Assembly (NCBI GenBank): GCA_023416655.1
Contig: JAEZHK010000127.1
Span: 83,223-147,222 of the forward strand
DNA length: 64,000 bases
Reading direction: 5' to 3'
Source: Bacillota bacterium
Lineage (GTDB): Bacteria > Bacillota > Clostridia > Christensenellales > Aristaeellaceae
This document shows positions 8,960 through 18,422 of this stretch, one piece after another. How positions within the stretch are numbered: position 1 is the stretch's first letter; every line of letters starts with the position of its first letter. The notes beneath the pieces were generated by a model. The model had not been told where the DNA came from. It saw only the letters and a program-made list of their open reading frames with translations, and did no database searches. A program made the translations under genes and the position numbers.

Positions 8960-9183
8960 ATACCGCTACGCGCTCTGCCGTCGTGCATCATGGTGGCGTG
9001 TGTCATGATCTCCCGCATACAAAAGCAGATTGCTCCCTTTTACGAAGTCCCCCAGCCGGATGGTGGATACTTATACTTTCACAATTTGACTCCTTTCGTC
9101 TGGGGAGCCGGACGCTTGGAAAATCCCATAGCGCCACAAAAACGACGTGAAATTATTGAATACACGGAAAACCTGTTGATACT

Positions 9184-9211
9184 ACTATAGCACATGTTTC
9201 AAGGAATACAA
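9184..9211 (-). promoter_or_regulatory. Candidate promoter of the hexosamine operon
   Basis: On the minus strand TTGTAT (9206-9211) and TATAGT (9184-9189) are 16 bases apart. This is the best sigma-A match upstream of the AraC-type gene and would leave a leader of about 220 bases. The -35 box is weak. Confidence 0.4.
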
Positions 9212-9552
9212 GCATCCGAGTTTATGTCCGGGAAGGCAACTTTTACATATTTCTTATTTTTTGGAACCTGATCGGACTTGACAACTTGAGGGTGCTCACA
9301 CCGCCCGCCGAGAGCGACGGAAAACCTTGCAAGGTTCGTCTCCCTGAGATTCACCCAGTATACGCTGGAATCGCGAGCAAAACCGCGGACAAGCGGAGAG
9401 GTTGCCACCCAGAGCTGCTCGCTCTCTGTGTTGGCATTGCTATGCCGAGCTTACCGCAGCTTCCTGTCAAACTTCGATAGTGCAACTCGCTGTCAGGCCG
9501 TTCTTGGTCGCGGCCGTGATGCTCTCTGTACCAGTCTTGTTGCTGCTCGTCC

Positions 9553-9741
9553 TCACCGCTCCCGGGAAGGGTACCGTGGTCCCTCGGTACTGTGCTCCTC
9601 CAAGTCAACACCGACCCGTTGCCAACTGAATCCGTACTTCTGCGCGTACTCCAGAAGGGATTGCCGGTAGCGCATATCCTGTGTTACACTGTGCATATGG
9701 CGGACACTTCCTTTCGGATGATTTTGCTGCAACTCAATCAT
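9553..9741 (-). pseudogene. Remnant of a helix-turn-helix transposase N-terminus
   Basis: A short minus-strand frame contains TQDMRYRQSLLEYAQKYG, which resembles the first helix of the helix-turn-helix proteins of IS3-like or integrase-type transposons in Clostridia. After about residue 35 the resemblance is lost. No inverted repeats or DDE region are visible. I treat it as a decayed scrap of an insertion element; the match is from memory and short. Confidence 0.3.
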
Positions 9742-9836
9742 TACCGATGTGTCTGTCTCCCGCTCTCTCTTTCTCCTCCTTGTCCAATATGTATTGTAGC
9801 CCTACAACTGATTAGGCAGCAAGAAATGGCGAAAAC

Positions 9837-9865
9837 TTGTTCGCTGCAAGGCGATGTGTTATACT
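9837..9865 (+). promoter_or_regulatory. Promoter of the membrane-anchored AraC regulator
   Basis: TTGTTC (9837-9842) and TATACT (9860-9865) with a 17-base spacer, 39 bases upstream of the ATG at 9905. It places the transcription start after an earlier in-frame ATG at 9854 and so supports the 9905 start. Confidence 0.65.
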
Positions 9866-9904
9866 GAAGTGTCGTGGCTGGATTCGTGGTTTAAGAGGTG
9901 GGAC

Positions 9905-12106
9905 ATGAAACGCGAAGGAAGCATCACTCGCAAATGGTTCCGCTCCATGCTCACGGTGATCATCACCATACTGTTCATCACGTTCATCCTGGATATCTAC
10001 TTGCTTCAGGTGATGAGCAACAATGTACTGCAGATGAGCAACGACATGAGCCGCTATATGCAGAAGACCGTCGATAGCCGCCTGGACGAGATCCGAAGAA
10101 ATACCATCTTGTTTGAACTCAACAACACCAATACGCGATTGAAGCGGCTGAGCCAGGCTCCATCCACCAATACGAAAGAGATTTACCAGTTCTGCGATCA
10201 GCTGTTTAACTTTCGGGCTTCAAACAATCTGGTGAAGCGCGTCTTCCTTTATTATCCGGCGATTCAGTACGTGGCGAGCGACATCGGATTCCACCCTGAA
10301 GCTTCCTACTATTTGCTGATGAGCCTATACCCCGATAACATCTTCAATGACTGGAAGCCGAACGAACTGAAAAATCTTACGGCGCAGTTTGTCCTGGTAA
10401 AATCCGGCGGCGTCAACCACCTGCTGTTCATCCGTCAGATGAAAATCTCTGGCGAGCCGGTGGGTTTGATCGTCGTGGAGATTGATACGCAGTCGTTGAT
10501 GGGCGCGATGGGCACCTATGGGGAAATCGGCGAAAGTCTGTCATTTTTTGGGCTGATCGTGGACAAACAAATCGCGGTCTCCATCGGTTCGCCCGAGGCG
10601 CTGAGCGCGCTGGACGAAGTGGCTCTGCACACGCAATGGACGGAAGGGTCCATTCATTCGCGCGGGATCATGGCGTATGTGCGTTCATCGGCCTACCCTT
10701 CGCTGTCATTTGTGTCCGGGTTCATCCATAGCAACCTGTTCCACGTGATCTATTCGGCGGGCGCGCTGTGCGCTGCCGGAATCCTGCTTTGCCTCGCAAT
10801 GGGCGTCGCGCTGTCGCTGACGATCTCCAGGCGCAACGCCAAGCCACTGGTCAGCATACTCAATAAATTCCCGGATAAGGCGACCGGGGAATACGACGAA
10901 TGCCTGTATATCAGCGGCAAGATCGATCAGATGTTCAGCGACAGGTCAAAGTCGGAACAAAAGCTTCATGAACAGCAGGCCTCGATCGATGGGCTGTTCC
11001 TGAGTCTGGTGCTGCAAGGCGCCATGAAAGAAGAACTGCAAATTTTCAGCGCCGCAAAGCGCTACAACGTGTTGTTCGAGAATCCGATCTACCAGGTGGC
11101 GGTTGTCGATTGCGCGCAGCTGCAGACGATCGAAGATGAATTGCTCTATGCTCTTGACCAGATGGGGTTCGATGTGCTGGTTACGCCAATCGAGGGCCGG
11201 ACCGCAATTATGTTCAACACCGAGACCGCGCTGGATCAGCAGACTGCCGAGCGGGTTTCTGACGCGATCCATACTCGGCTGCGCCGCCCCATGTCGATCG
11301 GGTTTGGACTTGGGTATGATTTGCTCGGATGCATCTGCACAAGCTACGCGGAGGCGCTCGCTGTGCTGCCCGGCTTGCCCGATCAGAACCGGTCGGATGT
11401 CGCGCTGTGTGCGATGCGTCTGACGCCTGAAGCAGAGCTGCGCCGCCTAAGCCGGGAAGCGCAGGATGAGATTATTCGGCTAATTCACGCCGAGCCTTGT
11501 GAAAAATCGCTGGATGTTCTGGACGGGGCGTTTGAAGCATGCTTTGCGGGCAGCCCTTCCGAGCAGGATACGCAGCAGTGCATCGAAAAAATCCGCGAAG
11601 CGGTCTTAAACGCCCTTGAAAGGAAGAGCGCCGAGTCCGGGCAGGCGTTTGATCGATTGGTCAAGCAACTGCATGGCGCTCAAAACGCGCGAACGCTCAA
11701 GAGCTGCACGATCCGGGCGCTCAGGGAAATGCTCGGCGTGAAATACCCCACGGAAAAGAAGCCATCGCCTTCGGTGCCCGAGCGGGCACGGGAGCTGATC
11801 GATCAAAACCTGAACGACCCCATGCTGGGGCTTTATCTGCTGTCGGAGCGTCTTCGGGTCAGCAATACGTACTTGTCCAGCAGCTTCAAAAGCCGGTTTG
11901 GCGTCGGCGTGGTACAATACATCAATGAGACGCGCATCGAAAACGCCAAAAAGCTGATCCTTTCGACCGACATGAGCGTGAAGGAGATCGCGCTTGCGGT
12001 CGGGTTTTCCAGCGACATCAGCTTCATTCGCGTGTTCAAAAAATACGAAGCCAAGACGCCCACCGAGCTTCGGAAGCATGGAAAAACCGAAGAGATCGAA
12101 ATGTAA
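9905..12106 (+). CDS. Membrane-anchored AraC-family regulator
   Basis: 733 residues. A short cytoplasmic N-terminus is followed by a transmembrane segment (about 12-38, MLTVIITILFITF), a large extracytoplasmic sensor region, a second transmembrane segment (about 285-310, AGALCAAGILLCLAMGVALS), a cytoplasmic linker and a C-terminal AraC DNA-binding domain (LYLLSERLRVSNTYLSSSFK and IALAVGFSSDISFIRVFKKY). This is the one-protein counterpart of a YesM/YesN pair. AGAGGTGGG lies just before ATG 9905. Its stop codon abuts the stop of the convergent MFS gene with no bases between. It may sense an extracellular sugar for the GH123/ABC operon at 13444-18229, but that link is only by proximity. Confidence 0.88.
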   Translation: MKREGSITRKWFRSMLTVIITILFITFILDIYLLQVMSNNVLQMSNDMSRYMQKTVDSRLDEIRRNTILFELNNTNTRLKRLSQAPSTNTKEIYQFCDQLFNFRASNNLVKRVFLYYPAIQYVASDIGFHPEASYYLLMSLYPDNIFNDWKPNELKNLTAQFVLVKSGGVNHLLFIRQMKISGEPVGLIVVEIDTQSLMGAMGTYGEIGESLSFFGLIVDKQIAVSIGSPEALSALDEVALHTQWTEGSIHSRGIMAYVRSSAYPSLSFVSGFIHSNLFHVIYSAGALCAAGILLCLAMGVALSLTISRRNAKPLVSILNKFPDKATGEYDECLYISGKIDQMFSDRSKSEQKLHEQQASIDGLFLSLVLQGAMKEELQIFSAAKRYNVLFENPIYQVAVVDCAQLQTIEDELLYALDQMGFDVLVTPIEGRTAIMFNTETALDQQTAERVSDAIHTRLRRPMSIGFGLGYDLLGCICTSYAEALAVLPGLPDQNRSDVALCAMRLTPEAELRRLSREAQDEIIRLIHAEPCEKSLDVLDGAFEACFAGSPSEQDTQQCIEKIREAVLNALERKSAESGQAFDRLVKQLHGAQNARTLKSCTIRALREMLGVKYPTEKKPSPSVPERARELIDQNLNDPMLGLYLLSERLRVSNTYLSSSFKSRFGVGVVQYINETRIENAKKLILSTDMSVKEIALAVGFSSDISFIRVFKKYEAKTPTELRKHGKTEEIEM

Positions 12107-13354
12107 TCAAAGCCGCACGTCATTGCCGCGGGACGCACGCGCGGCGCGCTGAAGCGACCGCTGCACGACCAGGCAGCCCAGGCAGAACAGCGCTGCGAAC
12201 AATAGCCCTGCACGCAGGCCCGCCTGTTCGCCGGATGCGAGCCCAAAGGGAAGCGCGCGCACGGTGTCAGAGATTCGCCCGGTAACAAACGAGGCCAGCG
12301 AAGCGCCTGCGTCGCCCATAGCGGAGAGCAGCGCGAACATTGACGCGCCTGCCAGCGGCAGATGTTCGCTGGAGACGATCACGGCGCCGGGCCAAAGCAG
12401 GCTCACGCACAGCCCTGTCAGCGCGCAGGCGATCAGAGAAACGATCGGAAAACCCGACAGCGCCGCAATCAGGTAACAAGCCATCGCACCGATCGAGCCC
12501 AGGATCATCAGGCGATGGATCGATTCCGCCCTTCCGCGAAGCCCGTACACTGTGCGGCCCAGCGCCAGCATGAGCGAAAACCCGCACACGCCGAGCGTGT
12601 CGCCAACCAGCTTGGGCAGGTGCAGCGCGCGGTCGATGAACACCGACGCCCACTGCGCCATCGTGACCTCCGCCGCGCCGCCAAACAGGATCGCCAGCAT
12701 TGCCAGCCGGAAGATTCGGTTTTGAAACAGTGCCCGAATCGGCATCTCGTTTCCGGGCTTTACGCGCGGACACATGGGCACAAACATGAACAGGGCGGAG
12801 GAAACCAAAGAAACGGCCGCCCAGCAGGATACAATGATCCTCCAGGCCTCACTTCCCATCAGCGCGAGCAGGATTGTGGTGACAAGAACGATGAAGATCT
12901 GACCCCACGCGAAGAACGAGTGCAACATGCTCATGTTACGCGCCTTGTCTTCCTTTGGCAGCGGCAGCGCGTCCAGGATGGGGCTCAGCAGCAGCTCCTG
13001 CAGCCCGCCGCCTGCGGCAAACAGGAACGTGCCAAGGCAGAACCCGCTGAATTCATGCCCCGGAAACAGCGTAGGCGTGGCGGCAAAGAGCATCAGTCCC
13101 AAACTCACCAGAATCGGTGCACCGACCATGAAGCGGCGGAATCCAAACCGATCCACCGCCTTGCTGAACAGCACATCCGAGGAGATCTGTGTCATGAAGT
13201 TGATCGCCACCAGCGCACCGTACTGCGTAAAGGATATGCCAAACTGCGAGCGCAGCGGAACCAGAATGATCGCAAACACGCAGCCCACAGCCTGAAAGAA
13301 GTTCGCGAAATAGCAGGCCAGCACGGTGTGCCGATGGGTCAGCCGATGGCGCAT
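12107..13354 (-). CDS. MFS transporter
   Basis: 415 residues with about twelve hydrophobic segments and the major-facilitator pattern: a loop-2/3 segment near DRFGFRR (about 66-72) and a long central loop around CPRVKPGNE. The N-terminus (ANFFQAVGCVFAIILVPLR) is typical of sugar or drug MFS proteins. It lies on the same strand downstream of the GH123 gene, with a large hairpin (13380-13433) in between, so it could be partly co-transcribed with the GalNAc-type ABC operon. Substrate and direction of transport cannot be told. Its stop codon touches that of the convergent AraC gene. Confidence 0.85.
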   Translation of the reverse strand: MRHRLTHRHTVLACYFANFFQAVGCVFAIILVPLRSQFGISFTQYGALVAINFMTQISSDVLFSKAVDRFGFRRFMVGAPILVSLGLMLFAATPTLFPGHEFSGFCLGTFLFAAGGGLQELLLSPILDALPLPKEDKARNMSMLHSFFAWGQIFIVLVTTILLALMGSEAWRIIVSCWAAVSLVSSALFMFVPMCPRVKPGNEMPIRALFQNRIFRLAMLAILFGGAAEVTMAQWASVFIDRALHLPKLVGDTLGVCGFSLMLALGRTVYGLRGRAESIHRLMILGSIGAMACYLIAALSGFPIVSLIACALTGLCVSLLWPGAVIVSSEHLPLAGASMFALLSAMGDAGASLASFVTGRISDTVRALPFGLASGEQAGLRAGLLFAALFCLGCLVVQRSLQRAARASRGNDVRL

Positions 13355-13379
13355 GGGCTATTTACCTCCGTAATCATCG

Positions 13380-13433
13380 CCCGCGTCAGAGGCCGCACCG
13401 AGGGACCCCCTCGATGCGGCCTCGTGGCGCGGG
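13380..13433 (-). terminator. Long GC-rich hairpin between GH123 and MFS genes
   Basis: An extended inverted repeat: GAGGCCGCA (13389-13397) pairs with TGCGGCCTC (13415-13423), with CGAGGG/CCTCG inside and CCCGCG/CGCGGG outside. No U-tract follows on the minus strand, so it may be an attenuating or mRNA-protecting hairpin rather than a full terminator. Confidence 0.5.
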
Positions 13434-13443
13434 TCTGTGTGCG

Positions 13444-15156
13444 TTAGATTCTCTTTTCAATCTCCGCGCAAACCTTTTCCTTGAGGGACAAAAGGTATTC
13501 GGGATCTTTGGGGTATTGCTTGAACGAGAACGTCTCGGGGCGGCCTTCGCGAATCAGCGACTCCACAAACGCGCGGTCCGTAAGCTCTTCAAGCAGTTGC
13601 AACGCGCGCAGGTCGTCCAGTCCTTCTCGCTGCACCTCGCCGCGAATGGAGGAGAGGGGTGCGCCGTTTTCGCCCGGATAGACCAGGTACGGATCGCCCG
13701 ACGGGAAGGCGTAGTCGGCGTGCGTCTCCTTGAACGGGTCGATGGGGCGAAGCGAGAACTGGGCGTTGTAGAAGTTGTACCCCCACTGCAGAAACCCCTC
13801 GATCCTGTTCAGGTACATCAGAACCCCCATGATGCGGTTGCGCGCGCTGGGCATGGCATAGAACCGGTTGGGCACGTCGATGCACTGAGCGCAGCAGTAA
13901 TACACCCACAGCCCGGGTACCTTGTTGTCCAGGAAGGGCTGAATGTGGTCGTTCGCGGGCACGGGGTGTTCTACTGCGCCGGCGGAATAGAATTGGTAGT
14001 CGCTGAGCGCGTCAATCACCATGCTGCCCTCCAGCAGATCGGCGACTTGCGCCTTCGCTTCCAGATATCCTTCGATGTGCTCCTTGCTGGGCTCGTCCGA
14101 GACGTGGAAGATCACGTGCTGGCGGTCGTAGCCGAATCCCTCGAGCGCCTTGCGAAGCTCGGGTACCAGCGCCTGTAAAAATACGCGGTAGCGCGGGCTG
14201 GTCGCCGGAACATCCCAGCCGAAGATGCGCTTCATCACGCCATGCTCGCGCGCCACGATCTTGGGCGTCGCTTTTGCGCCCCATTGCGTGAAGAAGTGGG
14301 ACACCTCCAAATACTCCACGCCATGACGCTTGGTGATTTCGCACCAGCGGCCAAGTTTATCAAAGTTGAATCGGTATCCGGAATCCGTGATTTCCACGTC
14401 GACCAGCTGAACGGTCAGGCGCTCGCCGTCTTTCGCGGTATCCAGCGGCGGGGTGAACACGGGCGCCAGCAATGAGTTGATGCCAAGCTCTCTTCCCGCC
14501 ATCTCGATATAACGCTCGGCGGTCGCCCAGAACGGCTCGCTGAACACGCGATATCCGTAGTATTGCGCGATGCCGTCCGAATGGAACCACTCGGTGTGGA
14601 TCAGCCGCTGCTTCGGCAATCTGGCGCCCAGCACGCGCAGCGTGAACTGGCAGGCATACACCAGCTGATCTGCGTCGGCAACGTCAATGATCGCGCCATT
14701 CGCCCAGCCAAACTTGGCATCCGCGCTGGCGGTAACGGTGATCCTGTATTCGCCCGCGGGGACGTCCTGAAGTTCTGGGAAGTCAATCCACACCGCGCGA
14801 TACTGGTTGGCTTTGGGGATGATCCTGGCATCCGGCAGCGGACGGAGCACGTCCGGGAACAGGCCCGGGTCGGTTGTGAGATAATTGTCGTCCACATGCT
14901 CATAACAAGGGAAATCCGAGGGCACCAGCTCCACGTTCCTGAAGCGGGCGGGCGCAGGCGCACCGCTCACGCTGAGCGTGAAAGGCTGCGCGTAATTGTA
15001 TTCGCCCTCCTTGGGCGCCTTGGCGTAGTAAAGCTGAACGGCGGGGACATCACCCCTCAGCGCGCTGATCACCGCGCCTTCCGGAAGCGCCTTGGGCGCT
15101 TGGGCGGGAAACACTTTTTCCAGACTGCTGGTCAGGCCAAACACAAATCTCTCCAT
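13444..15156 (-). CDS. GH123-family glycosidase (beta-N-acetylgalactosaminidase-like, DUF4091)
   Basis: 570 residues with no signal peptide, so intracellular. An N-terminal beta-sandwich (1 to about 180) precedes a TIM-barrel-like catalytic domain of the former DUF4091 class, now GH123. Characterised GH123 enzymes from Clostridium perfringens and Bacteroides hydrolyse terminal beta-GalNAc by substrate-assisted catalysis using an adjacent Asp-Glu pair; here HVSDEP supplies Asp354-Glu355 at the expected place. Other motifs are HTEWFHSDG, SHFFTQWG and WGYNFYNAQ. Length matches the family. AGGAGG precedes the ATG. It is the last gene of the ABC operon 18229-13444 and would release GalNAc from imported oligosaccharides, feeding the NahK-GalE-NagAB operon nearby. 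Specificity is inferred. Confidence 0.78.
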   Translation of the reverse strand: MERFVFGLTSSLEKVFPAQAPKALPEGAVISALRGDVPAVQLYYAKAPKEGEYNYAQPFTLSVSGAPAPARFRNVELVPSDFPCYEHVDDNYLTTDPGLFPDVLRPLPDARIIPKANQYRAVWIDFPELQDVPAGEYRITVTASADAKFGWANGAIIDVADADQLVYACQFTLRVLGARLPKQRLIHTEWFHSDGIAQYYGYRVFSEPFWATAERYIEMAGRELGINSLLAPVFTPPLDTAKDGERLTVQLVDVEITDSGYRFNFDKLGRWCEITKRHGVEYLEVSHFFTQWGAKATPKIVAREHGVMKRIFGWDVPATSPRYRVFLQALVPELRKALEGFGYDRQHVIFHVSDEPSKEHIEGYLEAKAQVADLLEGSMVIDALSDYQFYSAGAVEHPVPANDHIQPFLDNKVPGLWVYYCCAQCIDVPNRFYAMPSARNRIMGVLMYLNRIEGFLQWGYNFYNAQFSLRPIDPFKETHADYAFPSGDPYLVYPGENGAPLSSIRGEVQREGLDDLRALQLLEELTDRAFVESLIREGRPETFSFKQYPKDPEYLLSLKEKVCAEIEKRI

Positions 15157-15188
15157 GTGGTACCTCCTAGAAATAGTTGCGGGTCTAA

Positions 15189-16010
15189 TTACCCTTTTAC
15201 GCCGCTGAGCGCGATTCCCTCAACAAACTGCTTCTGCAGCGCAATGTACAGCGCAAACGGGAACACAAACGTGAGCGTCAGCCCGGCCATGACCAGGCCG
15301 TAATTGGTGGCGTAGTTGCCCTTGAGTGCGTTGACCGCCAGCGTGAGCGTATGCATTTCCGGCTTGGTTGCGATGACCAGCGGCCATAGGAAGTCGTTCC
15401 ATACGCTGATGAACGTGAAGATGGTCAGCGACACCAGCACGGGCTGTACCAGCGGAATCACGATTTTGATGAAGATGCGGTTCTCACCGCAGCCGTCGAT
15501 CCGGGCTGCCTCCAGCAGCTCATCGGGCACATTGAACATGAACTGACGCATCAGGAACACGCCAAAGGCATTGATGATCGGCAGGAACAGCGCGGGATAC
15601 GTGTTCATCAGCCCCAGCGTGCGGATGATTGTGAACACCGGGATCAGCGTCACCTGGCCGGGGATCATCAGCGTGGCGAGGTATAGGGTGAACAGTTGAT
15701 CCCGCCCCGGAAAACGCTTCTTGGCAAAGCCATACGCCGCCATGGAGCACACCACGCAGTTGAGCACACAGGCGCAGACGGTGACAATGAAGCTGTTCGT
15801 CAGGTTGCGCCCGATGTTGAAATTGCGGAACACGCGATCGTAATTGACAAGGCTGAAGGCGGACACGTCAAAGTGCAGATCGAGCATACTTTTTTGGGTG
15901 AGCGAGGTCAGCGCCATATAGACAAAGGGAACCAGCGCGACCAGCGCGAAAAAGAGCAGGATCACAGCGATGACAGAGGCGGAGGCGCTGCGCTCTTTAC
16001 GCAAGCTCAT
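15189..16010 (-). CDS. Sugar ABC transporter permease, MalG type
   Basis: 273-residue inner-membrane subunit of a CUT1 carbohydrate importer with six predicted transmembrane segments. The cytoplasmic EAA loop (EAARIDGCGENR) that docks on the ATPase lies around residue 175. It ends in the typical VEGIALSGVKG tail. It overlaps the MalF-type gene by 14 bases. The start could also be the TTG at 16004, which has a better-spaced GGAGG. No ATPase gene is nearby, so a shared one must serve it. Confidence 0.92.
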   Translation of the reverse strand: MSLRKERSASASVIAVILLFFALVALVPFVYMALTSLTQKSMLDLHFDVSAFSLVNYDRVFRNFNIGRNLTNSFIVTVCACVLNCVVCSMAAYGFAKKRFPGRDQLFTLYLATLMIPGQVTLIPVFTIIRTLGLMNTYPALFLPIINAFGVFLMRQFMFNVPDELLEAARIDGCGENRIFIKIVIPLVQPVLVSLTIFTFISVWNDFLWPLVIATKPEMHTLTLAVNALKGNYATNYGLVMAGLTLTFVFPFALYIALQKQFVEGIALSGVKG

Positions 16011-16881
16011 CCCTCCTCTCCCGCTGAAGCATTAACTTCTGAACAAACGAGATCAGCAGAATAAAGATCATCATCACCAACGCGACCGCGCTGGCATAGC
16101 CCATGCTGCGTTCCTTGAACGCCGCGTTGTAGATTGTAAGCACCATCGACACCGTGGATGTGCCAGGCCCGCCGCCGGTCATCATGTAGACCATATCGAA
16201 AATCTGGAACGACCAAATGGTGCCAAGCGTCACGATCAGGTAGGTGGTGGTGCTGAGGCAGGGCACCGTGATGCGAAAAAAGCGCTGAATCGCGTTTGCG
16301 CCATCCACCTGCGCCGCCTCATAAAGGCTCACCGGTATGTCCATGATGCCGGCATAATAGATCACCAGGAAATAGCCCGCGTTTTTCCAAATCGAAGCCA
16401 TACAAACGCTTATCAGCGCGGTGAACCGGCCACCCAGCCAGCCGACCTTGCCCAGGCCGATTGAATCCAACAGCGTATTGACCGGGCCGCTGGGCGAGAG
16501 CATTAGCGACCACAGCGTGCCGACCAGTACCGTGGAGGCAATCACGGGTACGAACATGGAGCTCTTCACGAACCGCCCAAAGCGGCCGCGATACTTTTCT
16601 GCGATAATCGCTGCGAGGATCAACGAGAGGATGGTCTGAATCGGCACGATAATGGCCGTAAAAAGCGCAGAATTGATGAGCGATGCATGGACGAACGGAT
16701 CTTTTATCAGGCGAGCATAGTTTTGTAAACCGATCCATTTCGCCGGCTGCATCACGTTATACTTGGTGAAGCTGAAGTACAGGTTCATCACGATGGGCAA
16801 CACTGAAAACACAAGGATCAACACCAGACTCGGCAGGATGTACAAAACGCCCTGCAGGATTTCATTCTTACGGTAGCGCAT
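15997..16881 (-). CDS. Sugar ABC transporter permease, MalF type
   Basis: 294 residues from the ATG at 16881, chosen because it begins at MRYRKNEILQG just before the first transmembrane segment and has GGAAAGGGG upstream. A longer frame would run into the hairpin region. Six transmembrane segments and the EAA loop (EAAQVDGANA) mark it as the partner of the MalG-type gene. It imports the substrate delivered by the binding protein at 16979-18229. Confidence 0.92.
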   Translation of the reverse strand: MRYRKNEILQGVLYILPSLVLILVFSVLPIVMNLYFSFTKYNVMQPAKWIGLQNYARLIKDPFVHASLINSALFTAIIVPIQTILSLILAAIIAEKYRGRFGRFVKSSMFVPVIASTVLVGTLWSLMLSPSGPVNTLLDSIGLGKVGWLGGRFTALISVCMASIWKNAGYFLVIYYAGIMDIPVSLYEAAQVDGANAIQRFFRITVPCLSTTTYLIVTLGTIWSFQIFDMVYMMTGGGPGTSTVSMVLTIYNAAFKERSMGYASAVALVMMIFILLISFVQKLMLQRERRDELA

Positions 16882-16935
16882 GTCGCATTCGCCCCTTTCC
16901 ATCCAATGCCCGACGGCACGGATCGCGATTTTGGA

Positions 16936-16967
16936 GAGGCTGCCGCAGACCACGCTGCGGCAGCCTC
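16936..16967 (-). terminator. Perfect hairpin between binding-protein and permease genes
   Basis: GAGGCTGCCGCAG (16936-16948) and CTGCGGCAGCCTC (16955-16967) form a perfect 13-bp stem with a 6-base loop, starting 12 bases after the binding-protein stop. No U-tract follows, so partial termination or 3'-end protection of the binding-protein mRNA is more likely than full termination. Confidence 0.8.
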
Positions 16968-16978
16968 CACCGGAAGGA

Positions 16979-18229
16979 TTAGGCGATGCTCTGGGCGTAC
17001 TCGACGGTGTTCTGGATCGCCTGCTCGGGCGTCAGCTGCCCAAGCATCATCAGCTGCAGGTTCTTGTAGAGCGTATCCATCATCTTGAAGGAGTTGGGCG
17101 CCACCGGCAGCGTGTGCAGGATCGACGCATCGCTATACAGCGTGGCGAAGCGCGGGTTGTCAACGTTGGCCTCGTCCTTGCTCAGCGGGGGGAAGGGGGT
17201 GATCTCCTTATGGAAGGCTTCCATCGTCGCGGAAGAAGTGATGAATTTGATCAGACTGGCCGCCAGTTCCTTATTCTTGCAGGCGCTGTTCATGATCAGC
17301 GAGTCCGCGGCAACCCAAACTGCCTGCCGCTTGTCGGTGAGGCTGGGAACAAAGTCATAGTTGATCTTGGCCTCTTCCAGCTGCTTGGAGGAGTTGGCAG
17401 CCATTGAGGCGCAGGCAATTTTGCCCTGGCAGAACGCATCACGGACATCGGTTCCGGCCATCGACATGCATTCCTCGGGCAGCACCTGGTGCTTGAACTT
17501 GAGATCGTACAGGAACTGCGCGGCACGCACGGCGGCATCGCCTTCACCCAGCGTCAGAACCGTGCCGTCGTCGTTGTAAAGCTCGCCGCCCGCTTGCCAG
17601 AAGTAGGGGTAGAAGATGTTGTTCAGGGCTCCAATCGCCGGATCAGCCCATTCCTGCGCGAACGTCATCACGCCATCCAGCTTGGCATCTTTGATCTTCA
17701 GGCACACGGCAACCAGATCGTCCCAGGTCTTGGGCAGTTCGGTCACGCCGGCCTTGGCCAGGATGTCCATGTTGAAGTACAGCATGCGCGCATTGCCCAC
17801 GACGAAGGGAATCGCATATTGATGGCCCTTCACGTTGCCCAAGTCATAATAGAGGTAGTTGGCGGTCTCTTCCGGGGTGAAGTAGCTTTCCATGGGCTCC
17901 AGCGTGCCCATGTCGATAAAATCGTTGTACATCTCCAGATACATGTACCCAACGTCCGGACCGGAGCCCGACGAGAACCCGGTCAGGTACTTCTCTTCGT
18001 AGTTGCCCCACGGGGTGATTTCGATCGACAGGTTCACGTTGTTTTCGTCCGCCCAGGGCTGAAGTGTCTTGGTCCAGAACTCCATGTCCAGCGAGTCGCC
18101 AGTTCCAAACGGAGGCAGCCAGAGCAGCATATCCGTCTTCTCCGACGCGCTTGCGCCCGAGACGGCGAGCACGCCCAAGAGCAGCACCAGCGTAAGCGTC
18201 AGGCAGGCAATCCTTCCAAGTATCCTCAT
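16979..18229 (-). CDS. Extracellular sugar-binding protein of the GH123 operon
   Basis: 416 residues from the ATG at 18229, which follows GGAGGG and starts a signal peptide (MRILGRIACLTLTLVLLLGV, cleavage likely after SGASA). The mature part is a CUT1 solute-binding protein (family 1) with LLWLPPFGTGD, a hinge region and PFVVGNARMLYFN. There is no lipobox; the Cys at residue 9 is too early and follows R-I-A. It is the first gene of a four-gene operon (binding protein, two permeases, GH123), so its ligand is probably a GalNAc-containing oligosaccharide. Confidence 0.92.
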   Translation of the reverse strand: MRILGRIACLTLTLVLLLGVLAVSGASASEKTDMLLWLPPFGTGDSLDMEFWTKTLQPWADENNVNLSIEITPWGNYEEKYLTGFSSGSGPDVGYMYLEMYNDFIDMGTLEPMESYFTPEETANYLYYDLGNVKGHQYAIPFVVGNARMLYFNMDILAKAGVTELPKTWDDLVAVCLKIKDAKLDGVMTFAQEWADPAIGALNNIFYPYFWQAGGELYNDDGTVLTLGEGDAAVRAAQFLYDLKFKHQVLPEECMSMAGTDVRDAFCQGKIACASMAANSSKQLEEAKINYDFVPSLTDKRQAVWVAADSLIMNSACKNKELAASLIKFITSSATMEAFHKEITPFPPLSKDEANVDNPRFATLYSDASILHTLPVAPNSFKMMDTLYKNLQLMMLGQLTPEQAIQNTVEYAQSIA

Positions 18230-18270
18230 GAGTTTCCCTCCTTGCGATCTTTCCCTTGAGGTCCTCGCAA

Positions 18271-18279
18271 AGTATAGCA
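18271..18279 (-). promoter_or_regulatory. Extended -10 promoter of the GH123/ABC operon
   Basis: The minus strand reads TGC-TATACT (18279-18271), an extended -10 element about 40 bases upstream of the binding-protein start. No good -35 box is present, which fits an activator-dependent promoter. Confidence 0.5.
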
Positions 18280-18422
18280 CCGTTGTGTTCGCACTGGAAA
18301 CTAACACTTTTTCATCACACCGACCAATTTTCTTGTATTATCCTATCAATTTTGTTTATCTGGCGAGCAACTATCCGTTCTTTAAGTAAAGTCCTGGTTG
18401 ATCATCCCATGCCAGACAGAAA

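Larger units (their letters stand above)
8960..9904. other. Long intergenic region with promoters and a transposase scrap
   Basis: This 945-base gap separates the divergent hexosamine operon and the membrane AraC gene. It holds a candidate minus-strand promoter at 9184-9211, a plus-strand promoter at 9837-9865 and a decayed transposase fragment near 9680. No intact gene is visible; several 60-80-residue open frames on both strands do not resemble proteins. The 225-base leader of the hexosamine operon could hold a regulatory RNA, but I see no recognisable riboswitch. Confidence 0.5.

Noticed and set aside
8990..9190. A 66-residue plus-strand open frame upstream of the AraC-type gene
   Set aside because: No ribosome binding site, no domain, and it overlaps the probable promoter leader of the hexosamine operon.
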